Made by a program: the position numbers and the translations under genes
The notes under the pieces: generated by a model
Databases searched by the model: none
Seen by the model: the letters and a program-made list of their open reading frames with translations, nothing else
Told to the model about the DNA's origin: nothing
Source: Chrysoperla carnea
Taxonomy: Eukaryota > Arthropoda > Insecta > Neuroptera > Chrysopidae
NCBI RefSeq assembly: GCF_905475395.1
Contig: NC_058339.1
Location: forward strand, 87,244,520 to 87,308,519
Length of the DNA stretch: 64,000 bases
Reading direction: 5' to 3'
Shown: positions 1 through 13,700 of the stretch, one piece after another
How positions within the stretch are numbered: the first letter of the stretch is position 1
Layout of the letters: each line of letters begins with the position of its first letter

Positions 1-538
1 TCAAATATTTTTCTTCCGTAACTTTAATGACTGGACATTTCAACTAAACCATTATTTTAGTAATTAATAACTTTTTAATTAATAAAAATACAAATTCAGT
101 GAGAGCATTTAAAAATTTCTAAAGCGGAAATTCAAATTTTTATACGGATGTGACATCATAGCACGGGCTTGTCAAATTTGTTGACATACTGTATGATATT
201 AATTACTTACATTTTATATGGTATTTCATTAAATTATACTATTCTACGGCTTTTTATTAGAAAACTTAGTAATAAAGAGTGTAAATTCTGTGTTGTAAAT
301 TCATTTTTTAAAGTGTAAATTATACATTGAACTGTCACCAATTGACAGATCACGTACTTATACGTCATCAACAGAGAGCGCCAAAAAACTGCGTTCAAAT
401 ATCTCATTATATCTCTTATACAGCATATTTAAGCAGTATTTATATTTTTTACTTTGTTATAACGGTGTAAACAATGAATTAAAAATATAAAAAAAATATT
501 TTGTGATATTGAATATTGAAAACAAAGTTGCTCTAGCA

Positions 539-780
539 ATGATGAACGCTAAGGAAATTAATCGTTCTGTATTATTTTTAACATACGAAAATATTTTTCA
601 GCCATCGAGTTCAGTAACTCATTATCACAACTGGAATCATTACAAAATCAAATATCATCAGGTGTACAAAACAATAAAGCTTTACTACAGGGTGTACAAG
701 AAAGTTTTGCAATTAATTTAGATGTGATTAATAAAAACATTACTTCGTTAAATGAACGTTTAGATGCTTTAAAAAAGTAA
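539..780 (+). CDS. Candidate small coiled-coil protein (unrecognised)
   Basis: A plus-strand frame from 602 to the TAA at 778-780 encodes 58 residues rich in L, Q, N and S with heptad-like spacing and a tail ending LNERLDALKK. It has no Met of its own. A T-rich tract ending in CAG lies just before it at 594-601, so it looks like a terminal exon. The nearest usable start is the ATG pair at 539/542. Joining 539-563 to 602-780 keeps the frame and gives 67 residues, but that needs a 38-base intron with a weak GTTCTG donor, which is unusually short. The true first exon could lie elsewhere or before the window. An AATAAA lies near 873. The sequence at 350-480, with a less AT-rich CGTCATCAACAGAGAGCGCC stretch, could be its promoter. 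I do not recognise the family; the coiled coil is inferred from residue spacing only. Confidence 0.3.
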
Positions 781-2383
781 TTTTTTAATTTTTTTTTTAA
801 ATATAAATTTTGATATTATTAAAAATATTTAATACAAAGTGCTTATTTATATTATATTTTAATGCAGCTTCTAATAAAATCTTAACACTATATTGAAGAA
901 TGTCTTGTTTTTATTTCCCAAAAACAATTGATCATTTTTTCCCCAGATTTTACAGAAAGTTATACAAACCAAATCCACACTAAATTTTAACGTCATTAGA
1001 AAACAGAACTTTTGACCAAAAAATACTTGATTTTTGTATTTTTAGCTTCTTACAGGAAGTTCTTATTATGAGTTCAAAAATTCAAATCGAAATTTTCATT
1101 ATCTTTACGTTTCATGGTCAAGATAACAATGCCTGTGTGTGAATTCTTTCGTCGGTAATTTTCGTTCATGATTTCTCGTAAGAAAACGTGACAATCTCAG
1201 ATTTTTGCCAATTGTTGCGTTATCAAGATGCACTGAAAAGACTGACAAAAGCCACACATTCGGTTCAGAGTTTGAAGAAAGCTCTTAGGAAAAAGGTAAT
1301 TTAATGGAGTTTTCTTAGATACGTTTCAAGTGCGAGGTTAGGGTTCCGCAACCGAAAAATGTGTCGAGCTTTTTTATATTTTATAAAATTCACTTTAGTA
1401 CTAATTAATCTGTGGTGCTCTTGGTAATTTTGATTTGTAAGTCAAATCGTCTTTATGTAGCCACATATTTTGTAGATTTTCGACGGTATTCCGAAAACTA
1501 TACTCATCTAACCGTTGAATTAATTCGATTTTTGAGCTTTTTGGATCTTCCTTGTATGTTTCAAGAACAGAAAACAAAAGTTTTGTATCTCTAAACCGAT
1601 AAAATTTCAAAAGTCGGGTATTCTTACTGTCGAAAAGATAATTAAAACCCCCCAACATAAAAATTCAGTTTATTGTTGAGCAGTTTATTTCATAATAATT
1701 CCAGTTTGTTGCCACTTTGTTATAAAAGCCTTGCCGAATTATTGGGCTTGCTATCAACAGGTGTATGTATAATGAACCCATCAAAATTATTTGCTGTGAC
1801 ATTTCAAATTTCATCACTAAAATTGCTCATTAGAGAAAAACTCGATGCCATCATTTAAGGCTCAAAACGACCCAATAATACGAAGTGATAGAAAATCGAC
1901 TTCCTACGTTTTTATTGCAAGCTTTCTGCAATAATTACAGAAACACTCCAAAACGGACACGTGTTTCAAATCCTCAGTATAAAGGAATCTTTGAATTTGG
2001 TTTGACTATCTTTTGTACACCAATACTACTCGTTGAAAATGATATTTACAGACCTAATACCTCCATAATTCTCCAAATGAAATTTAGTTGCCTTTAGTGG
2101 GAATATTTGTTTCAATCTACTTCTAACGTTTCTTAAGTCTAAGTGAGACATGTTCAAGCAATAAGAACATTTACTACGGCACATGGTGATCAAGAGAAAC
2201 ATATACTTACAAAAATACGTAATTAAATTTTCCTTACATATTTACCTCAATATTTTTTGAAAAGTTAACTGATTTTAATAAAATAAAAAAAACTCACTGT
2301 ATTCAGCCGTATTAGTTAAAATTTGAGATTCTTAGGAAATTAATTATGAAAAAATCACACACAAAATATGTAACTTTTTAAAT
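781..2383. other. Intergenic, no supported gene
   Basis: AT-rich sequence. Around 1,040-1,140 is a piece related to the repeat family seen again near 27.8 kb and 35.8 kb (a GGAAGTT motif followed by a stretch resembling ATCTTTACGTTTCATG). Short open frames occur on both strands, the longest being 85 codons at 1,401-1,658 on the minus strand, but none has flanking splice signals or a family match that I can defend. Confidence 0.5.
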
Positions 2384-2389
2384 TTTATT
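2384..2389 (-). terminator. Poly(A) signal of RpL27
   Basis: AATAAA on the minus strand, 22 bases past the RpL27 stop codon, the expected place for a very short ribosomal-protein 3' UTR. Confidence 0.7.
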
Positions 2390-2410
2390 ACCAATTAAAT
2401 ATAATACAAA

Positions 2411-2890
2411 TTAGAATCTTAATTTTTGGAAGAACCATTTGTTCTTTCCAGCCTTGTATCTTTCTTCTAATTTTACACGATATTGGAAACGGGTCTTCTT
2501 TCTTTTCATTGGATCTTTAAGATCTTTTTTAAGGTCTGAAGCTTTTTGTTCTTGCCCTAAATCTACAGTGTAACGTGTTGGCATTAAATGATTGTAATTT
2601 AAAACCTGTAATAGAAACAATTTCGTTAATTATAATTTTTAAAAGACATTAGTAAAAATGTGAATACTAACCTTAATGAAAGGCTTTATTTTGGATCGTT
2701 GCTTTATCTTTGTCTTGCCCATTCGTTTGTGTACTTTTCGTGGATAACGATCAATACCAGCTACAAGTGCATGACTGTATGGTTTGTCTGAAGAACCATC
2801 ATCGTAGTTTTTTAAGATGATCGCTTTTCTGCCTGCGTATCGGCCACTAAGGACCAATACGACTTTACCAGATTTCATAATTTTCCCCAT
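2411..2890 (-). CDS. RpL27: 60S ribosomal protein L27 (eL27)
   Basis: Structural protein of the cytosolic large ribosomal subunit. Two coding exons, 2,890-2,672 and 2,605-2,411, are joined across a 66-base GT-AG intron in phase 0 and give 137 residues; the human protein has 136. Recognisable family blocks run end to end: the N-terminal KOW-like segment with [16 protein letters not shown], then [29 protein letters not shown], and the C-terminal [12 protein letters not shown]. The start ATG at 2,890 is the one used by the family and follows CCCAAG. Exon 2 begins at 2,904 after a TTGTTATTTAG acceptor, so 14 bases of 5' UTR precede the ATG and the rest lies in a separate leader exon at 3,188-3,211. 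No frameshift or missing conserved block is seen, so this looks functional. The middle segment (about residues 90-105) is the most diverged from vertebrate sequence, as is usual for this protein. Confidence 0.97.
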
Positions 2891-3187
2891 CTTGGGATTT
2901 TATTCTAAATAACAACAAAGAACAATATTAAGATAAAATACAAAATTAATTTAAACTTTAATTATTTTTGGTAATACTATGGTAAATAGAACGAATGTTT
3001 AAAAACTAAACATGCATTTGACATCGACAGACAAGATTAAATTTCAGAAATATGAATGAAATTTTATGTTATATTTAATATAAAAGCACAAAACATTAAA
3101 ATTATTTAACAAATTTTACATTTTATTTGTATTTATTTAAGATGTTTAAAGATTTTATTTTTATTATTCATAAACACTTGCACTTAC

Positions 3188-3211
3188 ATTGGCGAGGTAT
3201 CACCGGAAAAG
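3188..3211 (-). promoter_or_regulatory. RpL27 leader exon with TCT/TOP start
   Basis: On the minus strand a TTCTTTTCC stretch is followed by a short leader ending in GCCAAT and then a strong GTAAGT donor at 3,187. Ribosomal-protein genes of insects and vertebrates start transcription at a C within such a pyrimidine run (TCT initiator), which gives the mRNA its 5' terminal oligopyrimidine tract. The inferred start is the C at 3,211. The 283-base intron 2,905-3,187 then leads to the coding exons. The exact start base is inferred. Confidence 0.7.
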
Positions 3212-3564
3212 AACTTGCACGCATACAAATGATAGAATGAGGTTAAGAGTATTTTTAATTCACATAGTTGTTATTCTACTATTTACACTAGACGCCATTT
3301 TTGATTTATTATAGCGGTTATTTTTAAATTATAAGAAAAAGAAATTATCAACAATATACTTACAGTTTAAAAATAAATCAATTAAAATGGAAAAACTAAT
3401 TATTTACACAGAACGTGATGCAAATCACTTATCGAGATCAAAAATTGCCTCTCAGACTAATGAAATAATTATTAAAATTAAATTATAATGTATGCCATTT
3501 TACCATACTCTGCGATTTAAGGTGATATCTCGAAAACTATTAATCCAGGTTAGAAATAAACTAA

Positions 3565-4150
3565 AAACAACTGAAAACAAACAATTGACTGAGTTAATTG
3601 TTGAAATACTATGTATAGACAGTGTTGATTAGCCTATCGCAATCGTTTGTTTATTGACGTCATGTAAAAGAAAGAAAGATATTCACTCTTAAATAGCCAC
3701 ACACACATAACTGATATTCCTTTATCATACATACTATAAAATTTGCACCTAATTAGTGCCCTCGTGGGTAAACAGTGATGTTTACAAAAAAATATTCAAA
3801 CAAAAGTTGTTTATTTTTTTATAAGGAACATTTTTTACATTTAAACTTTTGTTTTATCTTTAACGGTTTACAAGATGGGTCCTACGGACCCAAGACCCAA
3901 TTGACCTATGTTGCTCATTTACGAGCTCTACTTCACTTTTTACGTCCTTAGCACGCTATGAAAATTCCAGCTTGATATCTCTTTTCGCTTTTGAGTTATC
4001 GTGCTTACGGACAGATAACCGGAAATGGACTAATTAGGTTAAACACCTATACCAGAATTTTGTTCGTAGCATCAATATTTCCAAGCGTTACAAACTTGGG
4101 ACTAAACTTAATATACTATGTATATTTCATATATACATGGTATAAAAACA
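3565..4150 (+). repeat. Dispersed repeat family A, copy 1
   Basis: About 585 bases beginning near a CAATTGACTGAGTTAATTG stretch and ending in a CATATATACATGGTATAAAAA-like tail. Near-identical stretches occur at 46,785-47,355 on the same strand and at 38,571-39,105 and 39,790-40,135 inverted. No ORF is present, so it is a non-autonomous element of unknown class. Confidence 0.8.
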
Positions 4151-7100
4151 CTTTTATAATGTGATACCATTTTAACCAATATATTTCACTCATAATAGAA
4201 CGGGGTATACTTTCAAATATCGAAGATTCTAAGGATGAATGTTTACAGGTAAAAATGAATGATAATGAAAAATTTGCACAATTTTCATGTCAGTCCGTTT
4301 ATTTAGATATGTCTGTACATACATACATTTATAATGTATCTAATTATTGTGAATAGGTAACAGTAATTTTACCTACTGTTTCTTCTACAGAAGTAGAACA
4401 ATAATATTATAAAACAATAAAAGAAAATTATTTGTTATTAACTTTTTTTAGATAATGAGATTAATACTTTTATAAAGAATGCAAAATACTCGAATTATTT
4501 ATAACTTTTCTTTTACTAGATACTTTAAAATTATTTTATAAATTTTTGCAAACTCGAAACTGCTAAAAGCGAAGGAGCTTTAAACAATGCTCTTAAATTC
4601 AATTGAAGATCTTGTGCGTTTAAAACATGTAAAACTGAAAAAGAATAAGGGCAGATTGTCTAATAAGCAACTTATGAAAAATTGCATTCTATTCCCGTAA
4701 ATGAGGAATAGAAAAAATATTTAGAGGCTTCGAAAGTTACGAGTGTTAAAACTAACGCACTCTTTCAACCTGCATTTAGCAAAAATTACTATTAATTTTA
4801 GCGGTTCACATGGACGTCAATTCCAACGCACGTAACAGCTCTCTTTAACATTAAGTGTTGGTTTGACGCCCATAAAACTTGCGTTTAAGCCGACAGTCGT
4901 GTGACCGAAGTTTGAAGATATTAAAAATTATCTAATTCTTATTGATAAATGTCGCAAATTATATTTCTTATATCAACGCTCTGCCAATTCTATCAAAAAA
5001 AGGTGGCATGAGAATAAAAGAGGCAAAGCATGCATTTAGAGATGAAAAGTAGAACGGAGACAATGATTTAATCCTAGCAGGAGCATCAGCAAAATTCGTT
5101 CTTATAGATTATTTCCATATAAAACGAAAGTTTATACGTGACTCATATTTACTACCAGCATTCTACTTTTTTCCGAAATCTAGCTGTATTTCTTCATAGT
5201 AATAATTTTACATGCTGCACATCGAAATTAAAACAGTTCATTCTCAACAAAATAAGAGAAAATATTTACTTTAATTAACTGAAATCAGCATCGTTTAAGC
5301 TGAATAAAAATAAAACATTTTTTCTTCTTAAAGGTTGGAAATTGATTAAATTTAACTTGAATCAGATATAAAATATACAACAGGTTAGGTTAGGGTTAAA
5401 CTTAGATGAAACTGACACACTGAAATTAGTTTAAATTTAATCAAAGATCAACTTTTAAACTATGTTTTTTTTTTAAGAGTTTCTAGTTTGAAAGAAAGTT
5501 ATAAATATACGATATACATACTATTTTTTGTTTAAAGATCAGTCTAACAAGATCAGTAAAAATCATGCACTTATTATTTTTTTTTATTTTTACTTATAAT
5601 TTTTTTTTTAAATACAGAAATATCTTTATAAAAAATATTCGTACCAAAATAGTTATATCCTCAACAAAATTAGCCAGACATTTACATTTGAAATCTTATC
5701 ACATAGAAATTACATTATTATACTTAAAATTATATACAATTTTATTTACTGATCTTGTAATTTTAATTAAAACATTTGGAAACATATAAATATGCTATGT
5801 GCACTTCAATTTCGAATTATTCGATCTTCGATCTGTATTCATTGATGCAAATTTATTTATAACAATATGTTTTTGATGAAATGAGAAAGAAAATTAATTT
5901 TGTGTAAGTAAAAAAGAAAAATACCACTAGATTAAGGCGTAAAGACAGCTTAAATAGCTAAACGTAGTCAATAATACAAAAGAAAGTCATTAGATGAAAA
6001 TCAAATGTTTATAATAATTTACGTTATCATTTTTCTGACACAAATAAATCGCATTCTCATTTTAATTATAAGATGAGAATGCAATTTATTTACTTATTAT
6101 TAAAATTTGTTTAATTGACTTGTCCCAGGTTTAGCACCTAAAAAAATGTTATCCAAATCGAATATGAAACTTTTTCTACAACTAGAAACATAATCCTTTT
6201 TTTCGATAAATGCTTCTTAAATGTCTACTAATAGAAATAGTAAAAATAAAAATAAATGCAATTTTTGAAATTCGAAGAGCACAAAGCAAATTCTAAAGCA
6301 TTTTGGTATTGTATTTTTTGTTTGTTTATTAATTTGTTTTTGTAACTAACAATTAATTAATAATTATTTGTTTAAATTTTATAAATTGAATTAAATAAAA
6401 CAAGTAGAAAAGACTTCATCATCACAATTTTGAAAGCCTGAGTTTATACAAAGTCATATAAAATGTATATAAACAATTTTGATTTCAAGAAAAACTTCCC
6501 CGAGTATTTGTAATTTTGTACATTTTTTTTAATAACATCGAAAGGTAACAATTCAAATAACTATTTAAACAAAATCAAATTCAATTTGTAATGTTTATAA
6601 AAATAGATTTTTTTTGAAAAATTTGAAATGAAGAAATTTGAAAATTAGAATTTATCACTGGTATATATAAAATTAGCGAACAAGGGCTTGTTATACTTAT
6701 ACAATTGATGTTCCGCATGATTAGTTGTTAGGTACGCATATTTTTAAACATAACACCTTAAATTTTTTAATTATTTACGGTATGAATTTATTCTTTTATA
6801 GGCAAATTGTATTACAAGTGTGTAACAGTATAATATTTTTGATAAAACACGAAAAACTTAAGTTTTGGACTATTAGTTATAATTCCAACATCTACATGAA
6901 ACAGTATCTGAGGAAAACGTCTGGGATCGATAAACATAGCACCGATTTCCAAAGAGAAAGAAAATTAATAAAAAACATCGCACTGAAAGTATGTTGCCAT
7001 ATTTGTTGGGTACCGAACGGAACTAGCATCAGAGGTAAATTTAGGTCTATGGAAAACAGAGAAAAATTTATATCACTTATGTAATATGTATTGCATATAC

Positions 7101-10100
7101 TAATTCAAAAAGCCATTTTATTGTCTTTTCTGTACCCTATGAATAATAAGACTTTGTTGAAGCTATAGAAGTTCCCACCTATCAATCTTTCAGAATTTTA
7201 GGCTAGGCTTAAACCAAAGACCCATTTCTACAGTGATAAAGTATTAGAGATATCGATTTCTTTTTCATATTATAGAGGCAGATCTTGTAATAGTTGCTAC
7301 TCCGTCTACGTTGCTTCAAGAGGCTCTATGAAGAGATGTATTTATATTCTGAATGGTTCCGATTATTTCATTACAGTTTCAGTAGGTTCGTCCTTTCAGC
7401 CATTTAGAAAATTGTGAATTGTAAAGTCTGATAATATATAAAGCAGTTAAAAGAATTTTGAGTAAAAAAATGAAGCTTGTGAAAAAAATTATGAGATGTT
7501 CTACATCCTGTTTTGAATTTTATTGAAACTGATTGAAGCATGACTTACTCAAGAAATTAATTTTGGATAATTTGCCAATTTGTAAAATCTAATTAGTACG
7601 CCAAAAAATTGCTTTAATATTGATTTTGATAAAAAGGTAATTTTGAAAATCTGGTTAAAAGGGTCATATTCGTAAATATTACAAATTGAATTAAAAATTT
7701 AACAACAATAACAATTTTTTTCTAAATATTAATTATTTTGTCCACTTGTTTTACGATCTTTTGATTCTAGTACGAACCGTCCAAAATGCATTAGAGTATC
7801 GAAGAATTATAATATTATATAAAATGTAAATGCCATTGAAATTTGATTATATAACAAAAATTGTAAGTAGTTGTTTTTTTAACAAAAACAAGTTGTTTTT
7901 TCATTTAACTTTTTAAAAAACAAACAAACGAAAGAAGTAATTATAAAAAAAAACTGCTTCTTAGGAGTTGTGTGGTCAGATATGAAAGAAGATATTTAGA
8001 TTGATATTACTTGATTTAAAATTTTTTTTATAAGGCTACACTTTTTTTTATGCACATAGTTCTCAATAAGAAATTCGCACGAGAAATTTTTTTAAAAATT
8101 GTTTGTATCGAAACTAATATTTTGTGCATCTTTGATTTTTTTTTCAAGTTTCAAAAGGGATCTTACAAAAAATATAAGTGGGGAAAGTTTTGGTCGTTAT
8201 AAAAAGTGAAATTATTCTACGTTTTTTTCGTATCTTATTTCTGTTTACTGTCCTTAGTAAAAAATTCCAATAGACGATTTCTAGTGAAATTAATCGTATA
8301 GAGCAATTTATTGCCCGTTCTCAATTTGAGAATGGAAAAAGAAATTAAAATGTTTTGCCTCATTTAACTACAGAATCCATTACTAAACCTCATTCTTGAT
8401 AAAATTTATGTGAAATTATTTCATTCAAGTGTTTTTCCTTGGGCTTTTTCGACATTCCTTTCTTTTTTCTCAATTCAATTCTAGCTTAAGTTTGAAAAAG
8501 TGAAGTCATTTAATATTTCAACACTTACAATTTAGAATAAAATTCTAAACTCCCCACCGTAATCTTCAACTTTCTAGATAAGTTTCCTATTAATGTTCCA
8601 ATTGAATAAACCCTTATACCAAAATTTGGACTAGGGGCCTGAATTGATGACCCTTTAAGTCAGAGGTTTTTACTTACAAAAGATTATCAAGTCAACTTAT
8701 TCCAAGAATATTTCCCACTTAGATTTGAAATTTCTTTTATATTTTACACTTTTTTCGAAAATTCGAAAATAAATTATTGTTGATACAAAATGTACAAAAA
8801 CAATGGCAAACTTTAATTCTGATGGATTAAAATGTTTCGTGCTGTTTTATTTCACAATACTTTAATGTTTTAATCTGATCCTCAGATTCAGCGGGATTTT
8901 GGTTGACCTATAAATCTTACAAGTTTTATTCTCTACATTATTTTAATTTGAATTTTTTCTAGCTCTAATCATTACCTATCTTTTCATCATAAAGAAATGA
9001 AACGTTTCAAATTAATTAAATCTCATAAGTTGTTTAGAATACTAGCGTAAAATCATTAAAAAAGGTATAATGTGTAAAATGCGGTATTTCAACTCAGTAG
9101 AATGATACGATAAAAATTGATCAGGAACAAAATTTATTAAAAATTTCATATATTTTGTAGGATCCCTAAAGAATAAAGCACGTGAAAATGCATAAAATTC
9201 GAATCCTTTCTTGCAATCACTTATTTTTTATTGTTTATAATTCGTTTAGAGCGTGAATTGAAAAACTAATGCTTTCATATGCATTTTTATCACTTAATAT
9301 TTTTTTTATACATTATTTGTCATATTTTTAATAATAAAAAACAAAAATATTTAATGACTTTGGCACCCATTTTTATTTTAGATAAAAACAGAGATATCCT
9401 TTCTTTACTATTTTTTTTTACATTTTTGAAAAATTTTTAATTAAAAAATTTACCCAATTAATTAAAAAGGGTGCTGCTTTGCTTACAATACTAATTTTAT
9501 TTTACCAATAAAAAGCTCCAATTTATTATTTTAATTATTATTAATTTTTCTTTTATAAAAATTCTTACAATAAAAATCACCTAATTTATTTTTGGGTGGT
9601 GATTTCAGTTTTTATTATTAAAAAAATATATACTTTCAACAAAAAGTAATTATTCGTACTAATTAAATATTTTTTTTTTATAATTTTTTAATTCTTTTTA
9701 AATTTCTTTCTTAATAATATAATTAATTTATTTAATATTAACTGTACAATAGTCGCTTTGGATGTTTCTTAATGTTTTCGTTTACCCTAAATAATAATTT
9801 GAAGAATAATTGCACGATATTATTGTAAGGTTAATTAGAGGGAAGCCACAATTTCAAAAAAAATTAAATGAAATTCCATGACTAGGATTTTCAAAAACCG
9901 ACCAAGTGCAAATCGAACATGAAAAATTAGTGTTCTATTAAACAAATATGATAAAACATTCCGAGATTTAATCTAGTAATATTATTTAAATAGTTGCTAC
10001 ATTCATTTTATAACAGATGAGTCTTTTATAACAAATAAACAGATTCAAAACAATTTATGAAATAATTCTGTGACGTTATTTTGGGTATCGAAGAAATAAA

Positions 10101-10741
10101 AATTTCGATATTTTTTAACTATTTCCACTTAATTTTTTTGAGATACATTAAATATTTTTAAAAACCTGACATGTTTTGCTCTTGTAATCATTAAGATCTC
10201 GATTATTAAGATATTGATATTCAAATAAAATTAAGCGTAAAAAGCGTAATAATATCGAAGTTTATCGAACCGAGTCACTGTAATTTTAAACAAAATTTTA
10301 TTTTTCAATGTTAAATTTTTCGGAAAAATCGACTAATAAGGGCGCTTTTGTTTTAGAGATAATAATCGAAGTAGAACTTTTTTCACTTAGCGCTAACTGT
10401 CTTAATTTGGAATTATGACCTTTTCATGACATTCACATTGTCAAAGCGAAAAGGCACTTCAAGTGTCATGTTTTTTACAATTTTATTACAAAACAAAAAT
10501 TTTCATGTTCCAATCTTAAACGCAATTTTAAAACATATTCTCTGATAAGGTACTTAAAATATTTCAATGTAATTTTTAGGTGTTTTTTTCAAAGTTTTCC
10601 AGGTTTGTGGCAGCCCTGGTTAACAATAATAAATCCTATGAATCATATAATATTTTTATATTACAAAAAAGAAAAAAAAATGTAATATCAACCTAAAAAT
10701 ACTTCCTCTAACTTGAAAATTATTTGGTAAATAGAATAATA
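4151..10741. other. Long AT-rich intergenic stretch
   Basis: Separates RpL27 from the 3' end of the FAM117-family gene. It is mostly A/T runs with many stops in all frames. The only notable open frame is on the plus strand around 6,782-7,084 (about 100 codons from its first ATG). Its last 50 codons are less AT-biased, but it has no recognisable domain. Slightly GC-richer patches near 4,800-4,900 and 6,900-7,080 may be worn transposon pieces. I see no RNA gene. Confidence 0.5.
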
Positions 10742-10747
10742 TTTATT
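10742..10747 (-). terminator. Likely poly(A) signal of the FAM117-family gene
   Basis: AATAAA on the minus strand 33 bases beyond the stop codon at 10,780-10,782. AATAAA is common by chance in DNA this AT-rich, hence moderate confidence. Confidence 0.5.
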
Positions 10748-10779
10748 AATAATAATTATAATGCACAGCCGCAATCAGT

Positions 10780-13700
10780 CTATGGCCGGTCAGCTGGGGG
10801 GCGCGCGGCCGGTGGCACTAATGGCAGGGGATTGGCGTCATCGGGAGGTCCAGTAGGGGAGGGAAGTTGTTGAAGTGGATAAAATGCTGACCCCTGGCTT
10901 GGTTTTAATTGGAACGTGACGTTCGGCTTCAATGGACAGAGATCAATCACAGGTCGTCGAGCTGAATCCTCCATAAATTTTAAATTAACTTTTTCACATC
11001 CATCCGGTGGCTCACGTGCCAAAAAACGATTTATATGTGGTGATGTACCTAATTTCCCATATTCTTGATCCGGTGATGAACCTTGACTTCCACCTAAAAT
11101 TTCATATTGATTTTGTCAAATTAATTCATCGAATAATACATTTTTAAAGCTAATAACATTACTTTTATCTTATAATTAGGCTAATAGAGGTTTAACATTT
11201 GAGCCATGAAACGCTAACGAGAAACACAATTTCTCAGAAACATTTTCAAGTATGAAATATACATGTACAGAGTGGTCCAAGTTATAACAGCAGGAATTTA
11301 TAAAATGGTAAATATCGCTAAAACAAAAGCAATTTCATAATATATTGGTATTGGTGGTATTTCATATCCATGGTGTTCAAATTTTGGAAGAAAAAGGAAA
11401 TTTTTGTAAATATTGTCAAAAACCTAAGGATTATTTATATATCTGCTATCGAAACATTTCGAAAAAAAATCTGCTGGTACTACCTTTATTGCAAATACAA
11501 TAACGTTATGCATGCTTGGGGCATAGTATGCTAAATTATCAATTTTTCTAAGGAGCCGTCCGTTTTGGCAATTTTCACAATAATATTCTTTTTTTTTATT
11601 CTAAAATTTCAACAGCCTCTGTCTAGAAAAGGACGATTTTCCGATTATAAGTATATGAAGAAAGAAATTATAATTATTTTAACGTTTTCTACCATTTGTC
11701 GAAGTCTTGTTGTATTATAATTTGGACGACCCCGAATGATGCAAAGAAAAATTACTATTACACATTATGCATACTCAATGAGATCAATTTACTAATTTGT
11801 TAAATCCTCTATTTAAGATTGCAAAGACAAAGTTTAAAGCTGTAGTTTTGAACAACTAATCTCAGGTCTCAATTTAACTAATTGACTTACTAAAAATCAA
11901 ATGGATAAAATTATGTTAAAACTAATAAAACCACAGAAAACTACACTGTGTCATTAAAAATAAAAGTTGATTCATTTTCGATTTGATGAAAAACGAAAGC
12001 AAATATTTTCAGTGATAAGTTTTCTCTTTTTTCGTTTTAAAAGGTTTTATTTTTTAACTCCATTTTATTTTTAGTGAACTACTTTGTATAGTTTAATATT
12101 CTACTTTCAAATGCGGACATCGTCTAATACAGTAATAGTCCTGATTATAAAAAAAATGGCATGCAAAATAATAAAATAAACTTAAGAATTTCAAAATAAA
12201 AAGCGTAGACTACTTCTGAAAAATACTTAATATTAATTTTCTCTGGATTGAAGAGTATTTATCTAAATATTTCAGAAATTAAACCATTTCGAAAGAAGAT
12301 ACGCGTGTAAAAGATAAATCCTGTATGAGATATTTGCCGCTACGACTTCTCAAGAAAAATTTATGAACTATCAAAAAGCGTACAAATTTGATGTTTAAGA
12401 ATAACTATTTCCAAATTCCAACGAAATTTAATCTTACATCCCAAGAAACACTTTTGTGGTACACGATTACAGGCGATTTTAATTAATAGTTCAAGAGCCA
12501 GTGGCTGAAAATCTGCATTTATTTTACCAAACCTTAAATTTTGCCGAGTGAGACTCTTATACCTATCACCCATGAGGTAATACAGTTTAGCTAAGCCCCG
12601 CGAGGACGACCCAAAAGTTAAATAAGTCCGACAGGCATGAAAATTTAGGCTGCCGTTTGGGAATTTTAATTTAGACAATTACTATTACTAGAACTGATAA
12701 TTTGGGAAAAATTGGACGATTACAAGGTAAGTTAAACAGAAATTATCTCACAATATTAATTAAGATAGACCTAGGAAAATATAAAATTCGACCGATGAAA
12801 TACAAAATTCAAGTTAATTAATAGATCAAATAAGCTATGAATTCTGGAAATAGTTACTGTATATGAGAGTCAAAGCGTAACGTTGCGAAAAATTCGAAAA
12901 ATAAAATGGATGATTTAGAGGGGGTGGGGTTTTGAAAACGGAGTGATAAAGAACAACTAATGAAAACTGAAGTTTCTACTACTCATGCAGAAACAATTTG
13001 AAATATACACCTTGATCACTAGATGTTCTTGATTCGTCAATTAATCCAAGAATGAAAGAAGGAGAATGTGATTCTCTAGACGAATGTCCTGTAATTTTTA
13101 AAATTCTAGTAAACTCCCAATTGAAATAATTTGAATCAAAAAAACGATTATTGATTTCATTTCCTTAATCTACTACAACTAAATGAATAATTTACCTGAT
13201 GATTGACAGCTACCTAACAATTCAGAAGCCGCAGGTGTTTGAGTATTTACAGATCTTGTTGATCGTAATAAATCTGCCAATGGCGCTCTATGCCCTTCTG
13301 GTGTATTTTGTTGAAACTAATAATTAAACTTTGATTTAATACAATTTATATTGCCTGAATAAAAGATAGAAAAATGTTCTCCGGAACTTTAAGATCAAGT
13401 GGAATTAAATTATACAAAAATTATTACCTTTTCATCTTCACATCGATCTGTAAATAATGCACCAGGAGTGCCAGTCGCCTTCAATACCAATCCCTCAATT
13501 TCTTGATTAAGCCCTTCTATAGAACTTCGCATTGGTCGCGCCAATGGCTTAACTGGAATGTTTACTGGACTAGCCTTAATTGTTGGAGATAAAATTGTAC
13601 TTGCTACAAAAATAAAACAAACATTTAATTTTCCCTTTTTTTTCAATCGTAGATCAGTCATTAAAATCGTAGTGAAAAATACGACGTTAAAATAAATATA

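Noticed and set aside
1401-1658. 85-codon minus-strand frame with a plausible-looking charged sequence
   Set aside because: No paired splice signals, no promoter or family match, and a competing frame lies on the other strand.
1955-1975. tRNA B-box-like GTTTCAAATCC
   Set aside because: No A-box, anticodon stem or acceptor pairing around it.
1885-2097. Plus-strand frame with NNYRNTPKRT, vaguely like the end of a retroviral-type integrase
   Set aside because: Only a few residues match and no neighbouring integrase, RT or LTR is seen; chance is more likely.
6782-7084. 100-codon plus-strand frame in the RpL27-FAM117 interval
   Set aside because: The first half is AT-bias hydrophobic, no domain is present and no splice or poly(A) context supports it.
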